Assembly (NCBI GenBank): GCA_040772045.1
Contig: JAXGYV010000001.1
Location: forward strand, 124,001-188,000
DNA from: JAXGYV01 sp040772045
GTDB lineage: Bacteria > Actinomycetota > Thermoleophilia > UBA2241
Direction: 5' to 3'
DNA: 64,000 bases
Shown: positions 36,618-44,815 of the stretch, piece after piece
How positions within the stretch are numbered: position 1 is the first letter of the stretch
Layout of the letters: every line of letters begins with the position of its first letter
The notes under the pieces: generated by a model
Databases searched by the model: none
Told to the model about the DNA's origin: nothing
What the model saw: the letters and a program-made list of their open reading frames with translations, nothing else
Program-made: the position numbers and the translations under genes

Positions 36618-39131
36618 ATGCGAGCCGTCGTCATGGCCGGAGGAGAAGGCACTCGCCTGCGCCCACTGACCAGCAATCAACCCAAGCCTATGGTCCCTCT
36701 CTGCGGCAAGCCGTGCATGGAGTACACGGTCGAGCTATTGCGCGAGCACCACATCACCGACATCGTGGTTACCCTGGCGTTTCTCCCCAAGCTGATTCGC
36801 GGATACTTCGACGATGGCTCGGCACTGGGCGTGAACATGACGTACTCCACCGAGGAAGCGCCCATGGGCACGGCGGGGAGCGTTAAACTCACCGAGGAAC
36901 ACCTGGGGGAAGAGCCGTTCCTGGTTATCTCTGGCGACGCACTCACAGACTTCGACCTCACCGACGTTGTCGACTTCCACAAGCGTGTTGGCTCGCTGGT
37001 GACCGTCGCCCTCAAGCGTGTACAGAACCCGCTGGAGTTCGGCGTCGTCGTCGTCAACGAAGAGGGGCGCATCGAGCGGTTCCTCGAGAAGCCCACCTGG
37101 GGTCAGGTGTTCAGCGACACGGTCAATACCGGCATCTACGTCATGGAACCCGAGGTCTTCGACCACATCCCTAGCGATACTCCGTACGATTTCAGTCAAG
37201 ATCTGTTTCCAAAGCTCTTCAGCATGGGAGCTCCGCTGTACGGCTACATCGCCGAGGGGTATTGGCAGGATATCGGCAGCCTCCCGCAGTACCTGGCTGC
37301 CGGGCGCGATCTACTAGACGGCAGGGTGAGGGGAGCGCAGCTTCCGGGCATCAAGCTGCAGAACAACGTTCGCATCGGCGAGAACGTCAGTCTGGATTCT
37401 CTGGAGAACGTGCGCGGCCCAGCTTTCCTAGGTAACTACGCCAAGATAGACCGTGAGGCACGCATCTCGCCGTACACGGTGCTCGGCAACAACGTGGTGG
37501 TCAAGAGTCACGCCGAGTTGGGCAACTGCGTGGTCGACTCCAATACCTACGTGGGGAGCACCAGTGTGCTACACGGCACCATCGTGGGCAAGAACTGCGA
37601 TATCAAAGCGGGCGTCATCCTCAGCGAGGGATCGGCCGTCGGCGACGAGTGCATCATCGGCGAACAAGCGTTCGTGGGCCCCGATGTCAAGATCTATCCG
37701 TTCAAGAGCGTCGATTCAGGCGCTCAGATTAAGAGCAGCATTATCTGGGAGTCGCGCGGTACCTCGCAGCTCTTCGGCAAAGACGGCATCGTAGGGCTCG
37801 CCAACATCGACATCACTGCCGAGCTTGGCCTCAGAATGGCCATGGCGTACGGCACGGTGCTGCGGAAGGGCGACGTGGTAATGACGTCGCGCGACGCTGC
37901 TCCCGCCTCGCGCGTCGTCAAACGAGCGATCATCTCTGGGCTCAGTTCCACCGGTGTGTCGGTTCGCGACCTGCGCATATGCACACCGGCCGTCAATCGG
38001 CACCAGATCAAAGTGGGGAGCGCGCAAGGCGGTATCCATGTACGCGTCTCAGGCTGGGACCCCGAGATGCTGCAGATCCAGGTCTTTGAGCCTCCCGGGG
38101 TCCCTTTGAGCGAGAGCTCGCAGAAGGCCATCGAGCGATACTACGGGCGCGAGGACTTCCGGCGCGCGTACTACTCGGAGTTGGGCGACGTCGACTACCC
38201 CGATCGCGCGGCTGAGACATACCTGCGCGCGCTGCAACGCGCGTGTGACTACCAGCGGATCGAGGCGCGCGGATTCCGTTACGTCGTCGACTATGCGCAC
38301 TCGCCCGCCTCGGCGCTGCAGCCGCTCAGCGCGGCGGTACCCGCGGAGGTTGTGGCGGTAAACGCCTTCGCCGGCAGACGTGTCGTAGGGGGGTTCGACG
38401 CCGCCTCTAGTGTGACCGCCATGCAGCGGCTGGTGCGTGTGTTGGGTGCGGATCTCGGTGCTGTGTTCGATCCAGCCGCGGAGTTGCTGTTCCTGGTAGA
38501 CGAACGGGGCGCACGAATTCCTCAGGAGAGAGCACTGCTCCTCTACGTGCGCCTCGTGTGCGTCGCGGCCGCCGGGAGCGGGGCGAGCATCGCGCTGCCA
38601 GCCACCGTAACGCGACTCGCGGACAGCATTGCGGCTGAGTACGACGTTCAGGTGATCCGTACGAAGACGAGCCTGTCGGCACTCACGGATGCGGCCACCC
38701 GCGACAGAGTCGTGTTCGCGGGCAGCACGAATGGTGGCTACATCTTCCCGCAGTTTCTGTTTGCCTACGATGCGGTGGTGAGCTTGGCGAAACTCCTCGA
38801 GCTTCTGGCGCCATGCTCCAAGTCGCTCTCGGAGCTCGTCGCCGAACTGCCGACCAGCGCGCTGGTGCACAGGACGGCCGCCTGCCCCTGGGCGCTCAAA
38901 GGCACCGTGATGCGTACGCTCACCGAAGAGGTACAGCGACGGACTGAGGGGGACATCGGGCTCATGGATGGCATCCGCGTCGACTACGGCGGGGAGTGGG
39001 TCCAGGTGTTTCCCGACGCCGACGAGGCGCTCTTCCACGTGTACGCCGAGGCGGAGAACCCATCGGCCTCAGCCGACTTGGCTGAGCGGTTTGTCCACGC
39101 TGTACGTACGGTCGTTGAACAGGGTGAATGA
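36618..39131 (+). CDS. Mannose-1-phosphate guanylyltransferase fused to a degenerate phosphomannomutase-like domain
   Basis: 837 residues, GGGAGGTG site before ATG 36618. Residues 1-235 form a nucleotidyltransferase: MRAVVMAGGEGTRLRPLTS, KPMVPLCGKP, SGDALTDFDL, EKPTWGQ. Residues about 250-375 form a left-handed beta-helix of hexapeptide repeats (IGENVSLDS, IGEQAFVGP). Residues about 380-837 resemble phosphomannomutase, but the phosphoserine loop reads GGIHVRVSGWDPE instead of TASHNP, and the metal loop reads FDPAAELLFL instead of a DGDXDR type. Mutase activity is therefore doubtful. The transferase likely makes GDP-mannose for gmd-fcl; GDP-glucose or another sugar is possible. Confidence 0.85.
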   Translation: MRAVVMAGGEGTRLRPLTSNQPKPMVPLCGKPCMEYTVELLREHHITDIVVTLAFLPKLIRGYFDDGSALGVNMTYSTEEAPMGTAGSVKLTEEHLGEEPFLVISGDALTDFDLTDVVDFHKRVGSLVTVALKRVQNPLEFGVVVVNEEGRIERFLEKPTWGQVFSDTVNTGIYVMEPEVFDHIPSDTPYDFSQDLFPKLFSMGAPLYGYIAEGYWQDIGSLPQYLAAGRDLLDGRVRGAQLPGIKLQNNVRIGENVSLDSLENVRGPAFLGNYAKIDREARISPYTVLGNNVVVKSHAELGNCVVDSNTYVGSTSVLHGTIVGKNCDIKAGVILSEGSAVGDECIIGEQAFVGPDVKIYPFKSVDSGAQIKSSIIWESRGTSQLFGKDGIVGLANIDITAELGLRMAMAYGTVLRKGDVVMTSRDAAPASRVVKRAIISGLSSTGVSVRDLRICTPAVNRHQIKVGSAQGGIHVRVSGWDPEMLQIQVFEPPGVPLSESSQKAIERYYGREDFRRAYYSELGDVDYPDRAAETYLRALQRACDYQRIEARGFRYVVDYAHSPASALQPLSAAVPAEVVAVNAFAGRRVVGGFDAASSVTAMQRLVRVLGADLGAVFDPAAELLFLVDERGARIPQERALLLYVRLVCVAAAGSGASIALPATVTRLADSIAAEYDVQVIRTKTSLSALTDAATRDRVVFAGSTNGGYIFPQFLFAYDAVVSLAKLLELLAPCSKSLSELVAELPTSALVHRTAACPWALKGTVMRTLTEEVQRRTEGDIGLMDGIRVDYGGEWVQVFPDADEALFHVYAEAENPSASADLAERFVHAVRTVVEQGE

Positions 39132-39135
39132 GGGA

Positions 39136-39167
39136 GAGGGGCCGAGGGGCTCCGTCGCCGGCCCCTC
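39136..39167 (+). terminator. Stem-loop between the guanylyltransferase and VanW genes
   Basis: GAGGGGCCG (39136-39144) pairs perfectly with CGGCCCCTC (39159-39167) across a 14-base loop, immediately after the stop at 39131 and just before ATG 39172. There is no T-tract, so it may attenuate rather than stop transcription. Confidence 0.5.
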
Positions 39168-39171
39168 AGAG

Positions 39172-40956
39172 ATGCGGATCGAGTCCTCCGTCCAGCCGGT
39201 GACGGCCGATGAGGGGGACAGGCGCGAGACGCACCGCTGGACGACGCTCCTCGCAGCACTCGTGTTAACGATAGGTGCGGCGGCGGGCTGGTTCGGCTGG
39301 CTGCAAGCCGCTCACGCGGACGTGGTAGCCTCCGGCGTCCAGGTGCTCGGCGTGCAGCTTGAGGGGTTCACTCGCGGGCAGGCCGAAACCGCTATCGCGG
39401 AGGCGCTCGGCCGGCGCGGCGTGCTTACGGTCACTCTGCGGGTAGCTGGCCAGACCTTTCATCTTCCGCTAGCGAGCCTGGGCATCGAGGTCGATGTGGC
39501 GGCGACTGTACGCGCGGTCATGCAGCGCGGCCGCGCGGCACTGCCGTTTGCAGACCTCCACATCTACGTAGGAAACGGCGGAGGCGCGGTGCCCCTCAAG
39601 CTTCGTGTGGATTCCGACCGGTACACCAGAGGTCTCGTAGTGATCCGCGATGCGGTGGATGTGCCGGCGCAAGACGCGTCGTTGCGGTTGCTCAACGGCG
39701 ACCTGAGCGTAGTGCCGTCGCAGGATGGCGTGGCCGTGGATGCTCTCGCCCTTGAGCGCGCCATCCTCGCGAGGGTGGCTACCGGGCGCCAGTTCGACGG
39801 CGTAGTGCCTACGGTGACGATGGAACCGGATGTCACCACCGCTGAAGTGGAGGAACGCGCGGCCACCGCCGCAGCTTATCTTCGCTGGCCGATCGTGCTG
39901 CGGTACCGCTCCCGCTCGCTGACGCTCTCACCTGCGCGCTTAGCGCCGCTCCTGAAGATCAACACCGGTGCAGGTACACAGAGTAGCCCCCTCACGTTTG
40001 CCACCGCGGCCATGGAAGCCGCGGTGCGCCGAGCGTTCGGCGATGTAGAGCGCACGGCGGTGGACGCAACCGTAAAGGTGCGCGGGAATCAGGTCGTCAT
40101 TACGCAAAGCCGAGAGGGAGCGCGTATTGACATAGAGCGCCTCATAGAGGATCTGGACCGCGTCGTCACCGGCAGCGGTTCCCGTACCGTGCGTATACGG
40201 CTCGCCGCAGTCCCTCCTCGTGTCACCACGGAAGAGCTCCGGGAGATGGGTTTGGCCGCGCTGGGGTCCGAGTTCACCACGTACTTCTCGCCGGAGAATG
40301 AGGCCCGCGCGACCAACATACGACGCTGCGCCGAGCTGGTAGACGGTACCATCGTTCGTGCGGGTGCCGTGTTCTCCCTCAACGAAATCGTGGGCCCGCG
40401 CACGCTCAACCGCGGCTTCGACTACGCGCCGGTGATCGTGGATGGCGTGCTACGCGAGGGCGTTGGTGGCGGTGTGTGCCAATTCGCCACCACTCTCTTC
40501 AACGCGGTGTTCTTCGCCGGCCTGCCAGTTGTGGAGCGCCATTGTCACCAGTTCGCCATCGAACACTACCCTCTCGGCCGCGACGCCGCCGTAGCGTGGG
40601 GCGCGGCCGACTTACGCTTCCGTAACGACACCGGACGGCCGCTCATGATTCGTACGTGGAGCGACGCCAGCTCGCTCACGGTCGTGATCGTGGGTGCCAC
40701 GGGTCGCAGTGTGCAGTATCGTACCGGCGACATGCAGGCTGTCCGAGCACCGGTGTACACCCGCACTCATCCACGCATCATCTCCGATGCCACGATCTCC
40801 CGCGGCGTTACCCGTCTCGAGCAGGGAGCCCCTGGCTACGCCATCACCGTCAACCGCACGGTGCGGGAGGGGAACAGGATCGTGCGCCGAGATCGCTTCT
40901 TCTCCGTCTATCAGCCGCGAGACTGGGTGAAGCGCGTGGGCACGCGTACCCAGTAA
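39172..40956 (+). CDS. VanW-family protein with peptidoglycan-binding-like repeats
   Basis: 594 residues from ATG 39172; a GTG at 39124 is possible, and neither has a strong site. A single membrane anchor at about residues 24-43 (WTTLLAALVLTIGAAAGWFG) is followed by two PG_binding_4 (YoaR-like) domains (about 50-330) and the VanW domain (about 395-530): IVRAGAVFSLNEIVGPRT, GFDYAPVI, EGVGGGVCQFATTLFNAVF and HYPLGRDAAVAWG. A G5-like tail carries basic residues. The protein should face the cell wall. VanW proteins are linked to wall metabolism but their chemistry is unsettled. Confidence 0.88.
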   Translation: MRIESSVQPVTADEGDRRETHRWTTLLAALVLTIGAAAGWFGWLQAAHADVVASGVQVLGVQLEGFTRGQAETAIAEALGRRGVLTVTLRVAGQTFHLPLASLGIEVDVAATVRAVMQRGRAALPFADLHIYVGNGGGAVPLKLRVDSDRYTRGLVVIRDAVDVPAQDASLRLLNGDLSVVPSQDGVAVDALALERAILARVATGRQFDGVVPTVTMEPDVTTAEVEERAATAAAYLRWPIVLRYRSRSLTLSPARLAPLLKINTGAGTQSSPLTFATAAMEAAVRRAFGDVERTAVDATVKVRGNQVVITQSREGARIDIERLIEDLDRVVTGSGSRTVRIRLAAVPPRVTTEELREMGLAALGSEFTTYFSPENEARATNIRRCAELVDGTIVRAGAVFSLNEIVGPRTLNRGFDYAPVIVDGVLREGVGGGVCQFATTLFNAVFFAGLPVVERHCHQFAIEHYPLGRDAAVAWGAADLRFRNDTGRPLMIRTWSDASSLTVVIVGATGRSVQYRTGDMQAVRAPVYTRTHPRIISDATISRGVTRLEQGAPGYAITVNRTVREGNRIVRRDRFFSVYQPRDWVKRVGTRTQ

Positions 40957-40963
40957 CTGGCCG

Positions 40964-40983
40964 GCTGAGGATTTCCTCTCAGC
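40964..40983. terminator. Short stem-loop between convergent VanW and mglA genes
   Basis: GCTGAG (40964-40969) and CTCAGC (40978-40983) form a 6-bp stem with an 8-base loop containing GATTTCCT. Its place between convergent genes suits a bidirectional terminator, but the stem is short. Confidence 0.4.
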
Positions 40984-41025
40984 GAACCTACCGAGCCTAC
41001 GCTGTGTCTGCGCTGCCCAGGTCTG

Positions 41026-41604
41026 TCAAGCGGTCTTCGCGATGACCTGCTTGCAGACCGTCTTGAGCGTCTCGAAGACCCCGGTACCCTGGACGGCCGA
41101 GGACGGTACGAGCGGCGAGCCGGTGTGGTTGAGCAGCTCGTTGAGATCCTCGACGGAGAATACGTCCGTGAGGTCTCGCTTGTTGAGTTGGATCACGAAG
41201 CCGATGCGCGAGAGATCGTCGCCCTGAGCGAGGAGATTGTCCCAGAGATTGAGATAGCTGGCGACGTTCTCGTCCAGTCTGGTGATTTGGGAGTCGGCCA
41301 CAAAGACGATGCCGTCGACGCCTTGCAGCACGAGCTTGCGGCTCGCGTTGTAGTAGCTCTGTCCGGGCACGGTGTACAGATGGAAGCGAGTCTTCATGCC
41401 GCGTACAGTGCCCAAGGTGAGGGGGAGGAAGTCGAAGTAGAGCGTGCGCTCTTCCTCGGTGGCGATGGACACCAGCTTGCCGCGGGCGTCTGGATTGATC
41501 TTGCGATGGATGTACTGGATGTTCGTCGTCTTACCGCAGAGGCCACAGCCGTAGTAGACAACTTTGTAGTTGATCTCCCGTGCGGCAAAGTTAACCAGTG
41601 GCAC
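41026..41604 (-). CDS. mglA: MglA-type Ras-like GTPase
   Basis: 192 residues; GTG at 41602-41604 preceded by AAGGAG eight bases upstream. G1 YYGCGLCGKTTN (residues about 17-28), switch region LYTVPGQSYYNASRKL, GVDGIVFVADSQ, and G4 LNKRD are diagnostic for MglA. The P-loop has Gly-Cys where Gly-Pro is usual. MglA with its GAP/partner MglB sets cell polarity and motility in myxobacteria; in other phyla it may organise polar or envelope proteins. The partner gene lies 45 bp upstream in the same operon. Confidence 0.93.
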   Translation of the reverse strand: MPLVNFAAREINYKVVYYGCGLCGKTTNIQYIHRKINPDARGKLVSIATEEERTLYFDFLPLTLGTVRGMKTRFHLYTVPGQSYYNASRKLVLQGVDGIVFVADSQITRLDENVASYLNLWDNLLAQGDDLSRIGFVIQLNKRDLTDVFSVEDLNELLNHTGSPLVPSSAVQGTGVFETLKTVCKQVIAKTA

Positions 41605-41649
41605 AGTGAAAACTCCTTCGATCCACCCCTGTATAGACAGAGCGGCGGG

Positions 41650-42177
41650 TCACGCCGGTTCTGTCAAGCAGTCTGGCCCATTGTCGCAGAACAGCTCGTC
41701 GATCCGCCGATCCGCGGTGGCCTCGTAGAACTCGTCCACCTTGAGCTGGGTATCTGACGCGTCGTCCTCTTGCAGAATGCGTGCCAGGACGACGATCGCC
41801 CGCTGCGTATACAAGCGTACCTTTCCGATCGGCACGTCGCGACCGAAGGTGATGAGCAGAAGGATCTGTTCGGTGACTTGAGCCACGTGGAGGTTCACGC
41901 TGTCGCCTTCATGGAAAAGGAGCGTGAACTCGCGCTCGTTGAGGATCTCGGCGAGCTGCCGTGTAGCGGCGAACGCGCTCGCCGTCAGCGAAGCTAGAGA
42001 GAGAGTCTCAGGGTGATCTTCATCGCTGGCTGTGGTGATGGGCTGTCCGGCAGTGGTCACCAGAGCGAGAAACCCGCAGTCGAGCAGCCGCTTCAACTCC
42101 CAGAGCAGAGCGTCGGAACGGTCAACTTGGCGATCGGTGATCACGAGCCCTCTGCGAGTGGCCACTACTCCTCCCAT
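41650..42177 (-). CDS. Roadblock/LC7-domain protein (MglB-like)
   Basis: 175 residues from ATG 42175-42177 (GTG codons a few residues in are alternatives). The Roadblock core has LLDCGFLALVTTAGQPIT, the region TLSLASLTASAFAATRQLAE, FTLLFHEGDSVNLHVAQV and QILLLITFGRDVPIGKVRLY, matching MglB-type longin/Roadblock proteins that act as GAPs or regulators for MglA. The C-terminal 35 residues are acidic and extend beyond the core. It is the first gene of a two-gene minus-strand operon with mglA. Confidence 0.85.
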   Translation of the reverse strand: MGGVVATRRGLVITDRQVDRSDALLWELKRLLDCGFLALVTTAGQPITTASDEDHPETLSLASLTASAFAATRQLAEILNEREFTLLFHEGDSVNLHVAQVTEQILLLITFGRDVPIGKVRLYTQRAIVVLARILQEDDASDTQLKVDEFYEATADRRIDELFCDNGPDCLTEPA

Positions 42178-42323
42178 CTTGCGCTCTCGTCGTTCGCAGC
42201 GGCGTCACGTTTTTACCAGTATCGTCACGCAGTTCAAAATGCCTTAGGCCTCAATCTGTACTTGAAGGTTGAGCTCCGGTCCTGTACCCTGTACGTCCGG
42301 TCGCCAAAAGGGAGGTGTGTCCG
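42178..42323. promoter_or_regulatory. Divergent promoter region between mglB and the RsiG-like gene
   Basis: 146 bases between head-to-head operons. It is AT-richer than the surroundings near 42210-42240 (GTTTTTACC, TTCAAAATG), and holds a TTGAAG about 20 bases before TACCCT around 42262-42292 that could be a promoter for the plus strand. A GGGAGG ribosome-binding site lies at 42310-42315. Confidence 0.35.
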
Positions 42324-42605
42324 GTGGACGACATTGTCGACTTTGTGTCGCGTTCAGACCAGGAACTCAGAGATCTGATCGCCCAGTTTGAGGCGGAAGA
42401 ACGGGAGATCTCTCGCCGGCGGCGCGTTCTGCACGCCGAGATCGATATTCTCCGCGCTGAACTGGTGATGCGTCTCCAGCAAGCCCGCGAGGCCGGCAAG
42501 TCCATCATCACGGCAACCGATCTCGACCGGCTTTCGCAAATCCTGGCCGGTATGGGGCCGCTGATGTCCCGCGCGAACACCGACGCCGAGGGTGGGGAGG
42601 ACTAG
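42324..42605 (+). CDS. RsiG-like small helical anti-sigma/c-di-GMP-binding protein
   Basis: 93 residues from GTG 42324, chosen because GGGAGG lies eight bases upstream; an in-frame GTG at 42315 would overlap that site. The protein is almost all amphipathic helix. Residues 26-41 read E-X3-S-X2-R-X3-H-X3-D, one substitution (His for Gln) from the E(X)3S(X)2R(X)3Q(X)3D c-di-GMP signature known for RsiG of Streptomyces and Rubrobacter. The following IDILRAELVMRL is also RsiG-like. In those organisms RsiG with c-di-GMP sequesters sigma WhiG. Its neighbours FHA and MerR suggest a regulatory operon. No sigma factor gene is in the window. Confidence 0.7.
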   Translation: MDDIVDFVSRSDQELRDLIAQFEAEEREISRRRRVLHAEIDILRAELVMRLQQAREAGKSIITATDLDRLSQILAGMGPLMSRANTDAEGGED

Positions 42606-42606
42606 C

Positions 42607-43062
42607 GTGTTCTGCCCAAGCTGCGGCTTTCGCAATACCGAGGGTTCCGGTTTCTGCGCTCGCTGCGGAGCAAGCCTTCTTCAGGATCAAGACGAAACGC
42701 AGACTACGCTCAGCTATGTGCCGGGGGAAGAGGAGCAGGAGGCCGCGTCGCCACACGACATCCTGCCCGAGGGTGCCTCGCTCGTTATCCGCAGTGGCGG
42801 GGGGAGAGCTGGGGAGACGTATCCGCTGCAGGTCGATCAAGTAACCATTGGCCGACATCCGGATTCCGGCATCTTCCTCGACGACGTCACCGTCTCGCGC
42901 AATCACGCGGTGATCGAGCGCGAGGGGAGCGCGTACTCGGTTGTCGATCGGGGAAGCCTGAACGGTACCTACGTCAACCGCAAGCGGGTCGAGCGGCAAC
43001 TCCTCACCGATGGTGACGAGTTACAGATTGGCAAGTACAAGTTGACCTTCATCACGCAGTGA
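42607..43062 (+). CDS. GarA-like FHA-domain protein with N-terminal zinc ribbon
   Basis: 151 residues from GTG 42607, directly after the RsiG-like stop, with GGGGAGG upstream. A zinc ribbon with Cys3, Cys6, Cys17 and Cys20 is followed by an acidic stretch DQDETQTTLS resembling the phosphorylated ETTS threonine site of GarA. The FHA domain (about 60-151) has VTIGRHPDSGIFLDD, VSRNHAVIE and DRGSLNGTYVN, the full phosphothreonine-binding set. In mycobacteria GarA is controlled by PknB/PknG and regulates TCA-cycle enzymes; the same switch is likely here but no kinase is in the window. A MerR gene follows 13 bp later, as in many Actinobacteria. Confidence 0.88.
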   Translation: MFCPSCGFRNTEGSGFCARCGASLLQDQDETQTTLSYVPGEEEQEAASPHDILPEGASLVIRSGGGRAGETYPLQVDQVTIGRHPDSGIFLDDVTVSRNHAVIEREGSAYSVVDRGSLNGTYVNRKRVERQLLTDGDELQIGKYKLTFITQ

Positions 43063-43075
43063 CAGCGAGGATGTC

Positions 43076-43858
43076 ATGAGCGAAGCCACGTCGGCCTCCG
43101 TGGATCAGCCGCTTCAGCCTAGTGCTCCCGCGGATGAGGAGGTGCAGCTCGATATCGGCGCGCAGGAGCTCCTCACGATCGGGTCCGTGGTTAAGCGACT
43201 GCGCGCCGAGTTCCCGGATATCAGCGTGAGCAAAGTGAGGTACCTGGAGGAGCAGCAGCTCATTACGCCAAAGCGAACCCGTTCCGGCTATCGCTTGTTC
43301 TCTCAGGAGGACTACGCCCGGTTGGAGCGCATTCTCACGATGCAGCGCGATGAGTACCTGCCTCTCAAAGTCATCCGGCGCGAGATGGAGCGCGGTGGCG
43401 GTGCGCCAGTGGCCGGCGGTGTCCGCCATGCCCCGCGGAAGGCCGACTTCATCGAGCCGGTTGGCCATATGGTCGAGCACACCGCGGACGAGGTTCAGCA
43501 GTTGACGGGTGCCGACGCGGCGTTGCTCAGCGAGCTCGAAGAGTATGAGCTCATTCGCGGCCGGCAGGTGAGCGGCGTGAAACGCTACGGAGAATTGGAT
43601 GCCGCCGTAGTTGGCGCGGCGGTCCGTCTCGCCCAGGTGGGGCTGCGCCCCAAGAATCTCCGCATCCTGAAGAGCGCCGTGGACCGCGAGACCGGCTTGG
43701 TGGAACAGGTGGTGCTCCCGGTGTTGCGTTCGCGCCGACTGGATCATCAGCGTGACGCGCTCGACCTTACCGAAGAGGTCGTGCAGGCCACCACACATCT
43801 ACGCCAACTCTTTCTTACCAAGAACATCCGCCGACTCACGTCCGGAGCCGGTCGCTAA
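43076..43858 (+). CDS. MerR-family regulator, FtsR-like
   Basis: 260 residues; ATG 43076 with GAGGATG upstream. The winged helix-turn-helix (about residues 32-105) reads LTIGSVVKRLRAEFPDISVS, KVRYLEEQQLITPKRTRSGY, RLFSQEDYARLERIL. This matches the actinobacterial FtsR (Rv1828/Cg1631) type, which follows garA and in Corynebacterium activates ftsZ. The C-terminal half (LTGADAALLSELEEYELIRG, GLRPKNLRILKSAV) lacks metal-binding Cys. Control of cell division here is inferred from synteny. Confidence 0.85.
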   Translation: MSEATSASVDQPLQPSAPADEEVQLDIGAQELLTIGSVVKRLRAEFPDISVSKVRYLEEQQLITPKRTRSGYRLFSQEDYARLERILTMQRDEYLPLKVIRREMERGGGAPVAGGVRHAPRKADFIEPVGHMVEHTADEVQQLTGADAALLSELEEYELIRGRQVSGVKRYGELDAAVVGAAVRLAQVGLRPKNLRILKSAVDRETGLVEQVVLPVLRSRRLDHQRDALDLTEEVVQATTHLRQLFLTKNIRRLTSGAGR

Positions 43859-43890
43859 CTATCTGCCCACAACAACAGGGAGAACCGAAC

Positions 43891-44421
43891 ATGTCCCTCA
43901 CATCCGAGGTCGATCTGCGCGCGTATATTCGCGACATCCCCGATTTTCCCAAGCAGGGGATCCTCTTCCACGACATTATGCCGTTGCTCCAAGATCCACT
44001 GGCGCTTCGGTGCTCCGTGGACCGCATCGCGCAGTACGCTATCGGGAAGCATGTGGATGTGGTCCTTGGCGCCGAGGCACGGGGCTTCATCTTGGGCGCG
44101 GCCGTCGCCTACTCCATCGGGGCGGGGTTCGTCTGCGCGCGAAAGCCGGGCAAACTGCCCTGGAAGACCGTCGCCGAAGCGTACGCGTTGGAATACGGCA
44201 ACGACCAGCTCGCGGTACACGCCGACGCTATTAAACCTGGTATGAATGTTCTAGTACATGATGATCTCCTGGCCACCGGTGGTACGGCGGCCGCCAAAGT
44301 GCGTCTCGTCGAAAAGCTGGGGGGTAAGGTCGTCGGCATCGCCTTCTTGGTGGAGCTCAGCGAACTCCACGGCCGCGACAAGCTGAAGGGTCTGGATATC
44401 CTCAGTCTCGTAACGTATTGA
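43891..44421 (+). CDS. apt: Adenine phosphoribosyltransferase
   Basis: 176 residues; AGGGAGA site before ATG 43891. It salvages adenine to AMP with PRPP. Features: LRAYIRDIPDFPKQGILFHD, LGAEARGFILGAAVAY, the KPGKLPWKTV flexible loop, and the PRPP motif VLVHDDLLATGGTAAA. Length and motif order are standard. It is the last gene of the plus-strand group after MerR, 32 bp apart. Confidence 0.95.
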   Translation: MSLTSEVDLRAYIRDIPDFPKQGILFHDIMPLLQDPLALRCSVDRIAQYAIGKHVDVVLGAEARGFILGAAVAYSIGAGFVCARKPGKLPWKTVAEAYALEYGNDQLAVHADAIKPGMNVLVHDDLLATGGTAAAKVRLVEKLGGKVVGIAFLVELSELHGRDKLKGLDILSLVTY

Positions 44422-44815
44422 ACGCGCTGGGGCGCACGCGGCGGGCCGATCAGCGGCCGTGCGCGCGACCGCTGACCCACGAGATCCACGAGCAAGAGTC
44501 CCTGAGGACTCCGCGCACCGCGGGGTAACATGGCCGGGTCGCGCGCGCTGCACGGACTCGTTGGCAGCGCGCACACCCGCGCAAACATCGACTGCCCACG
44601 CGCGAACGTGCTCGGCTGCGGATGCTTGCGCGTCGGGGGGAAGGGACGACCGCAAGCGCTGTGGGTAGCCTACGGATCTCCAGGGGCCGAAGCGTTCGCC
44701 AAGCACGACTTTACATAACAGAGATTATCGTGCGTTATCTCCAAGCGGCGCAGCGGCGCTCGTCTGCGATTTGCCGCTCGCGACAGCGAGGTAGATCCCC
44801 CCTCAGCCGTCGCGG
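44422..44815. other. Intergenic region after apt, convergent with nudix; contains small hairpins
   Basis: 394 bases between convergent genes. A perfect 6-bp hairpin GAGTCC-CTGA-GGACTC lies at 44496-44511 and a second, CCGCG-CAC-CGCGG, at 44511-44523. Either could help end the apt transcript, but neither has a T-tract. An imperfect GAGATTA/TTATCTC repeat lies near 44722-44742. Short open frames here show no protein character. Confidence 0.4.

Noticed and set aside
44459..44718. Small plus-strand frames after apt
   Set aside because: Compositionally shadow-like, no ribosome-binding sites and no motif; treated as intergenic.
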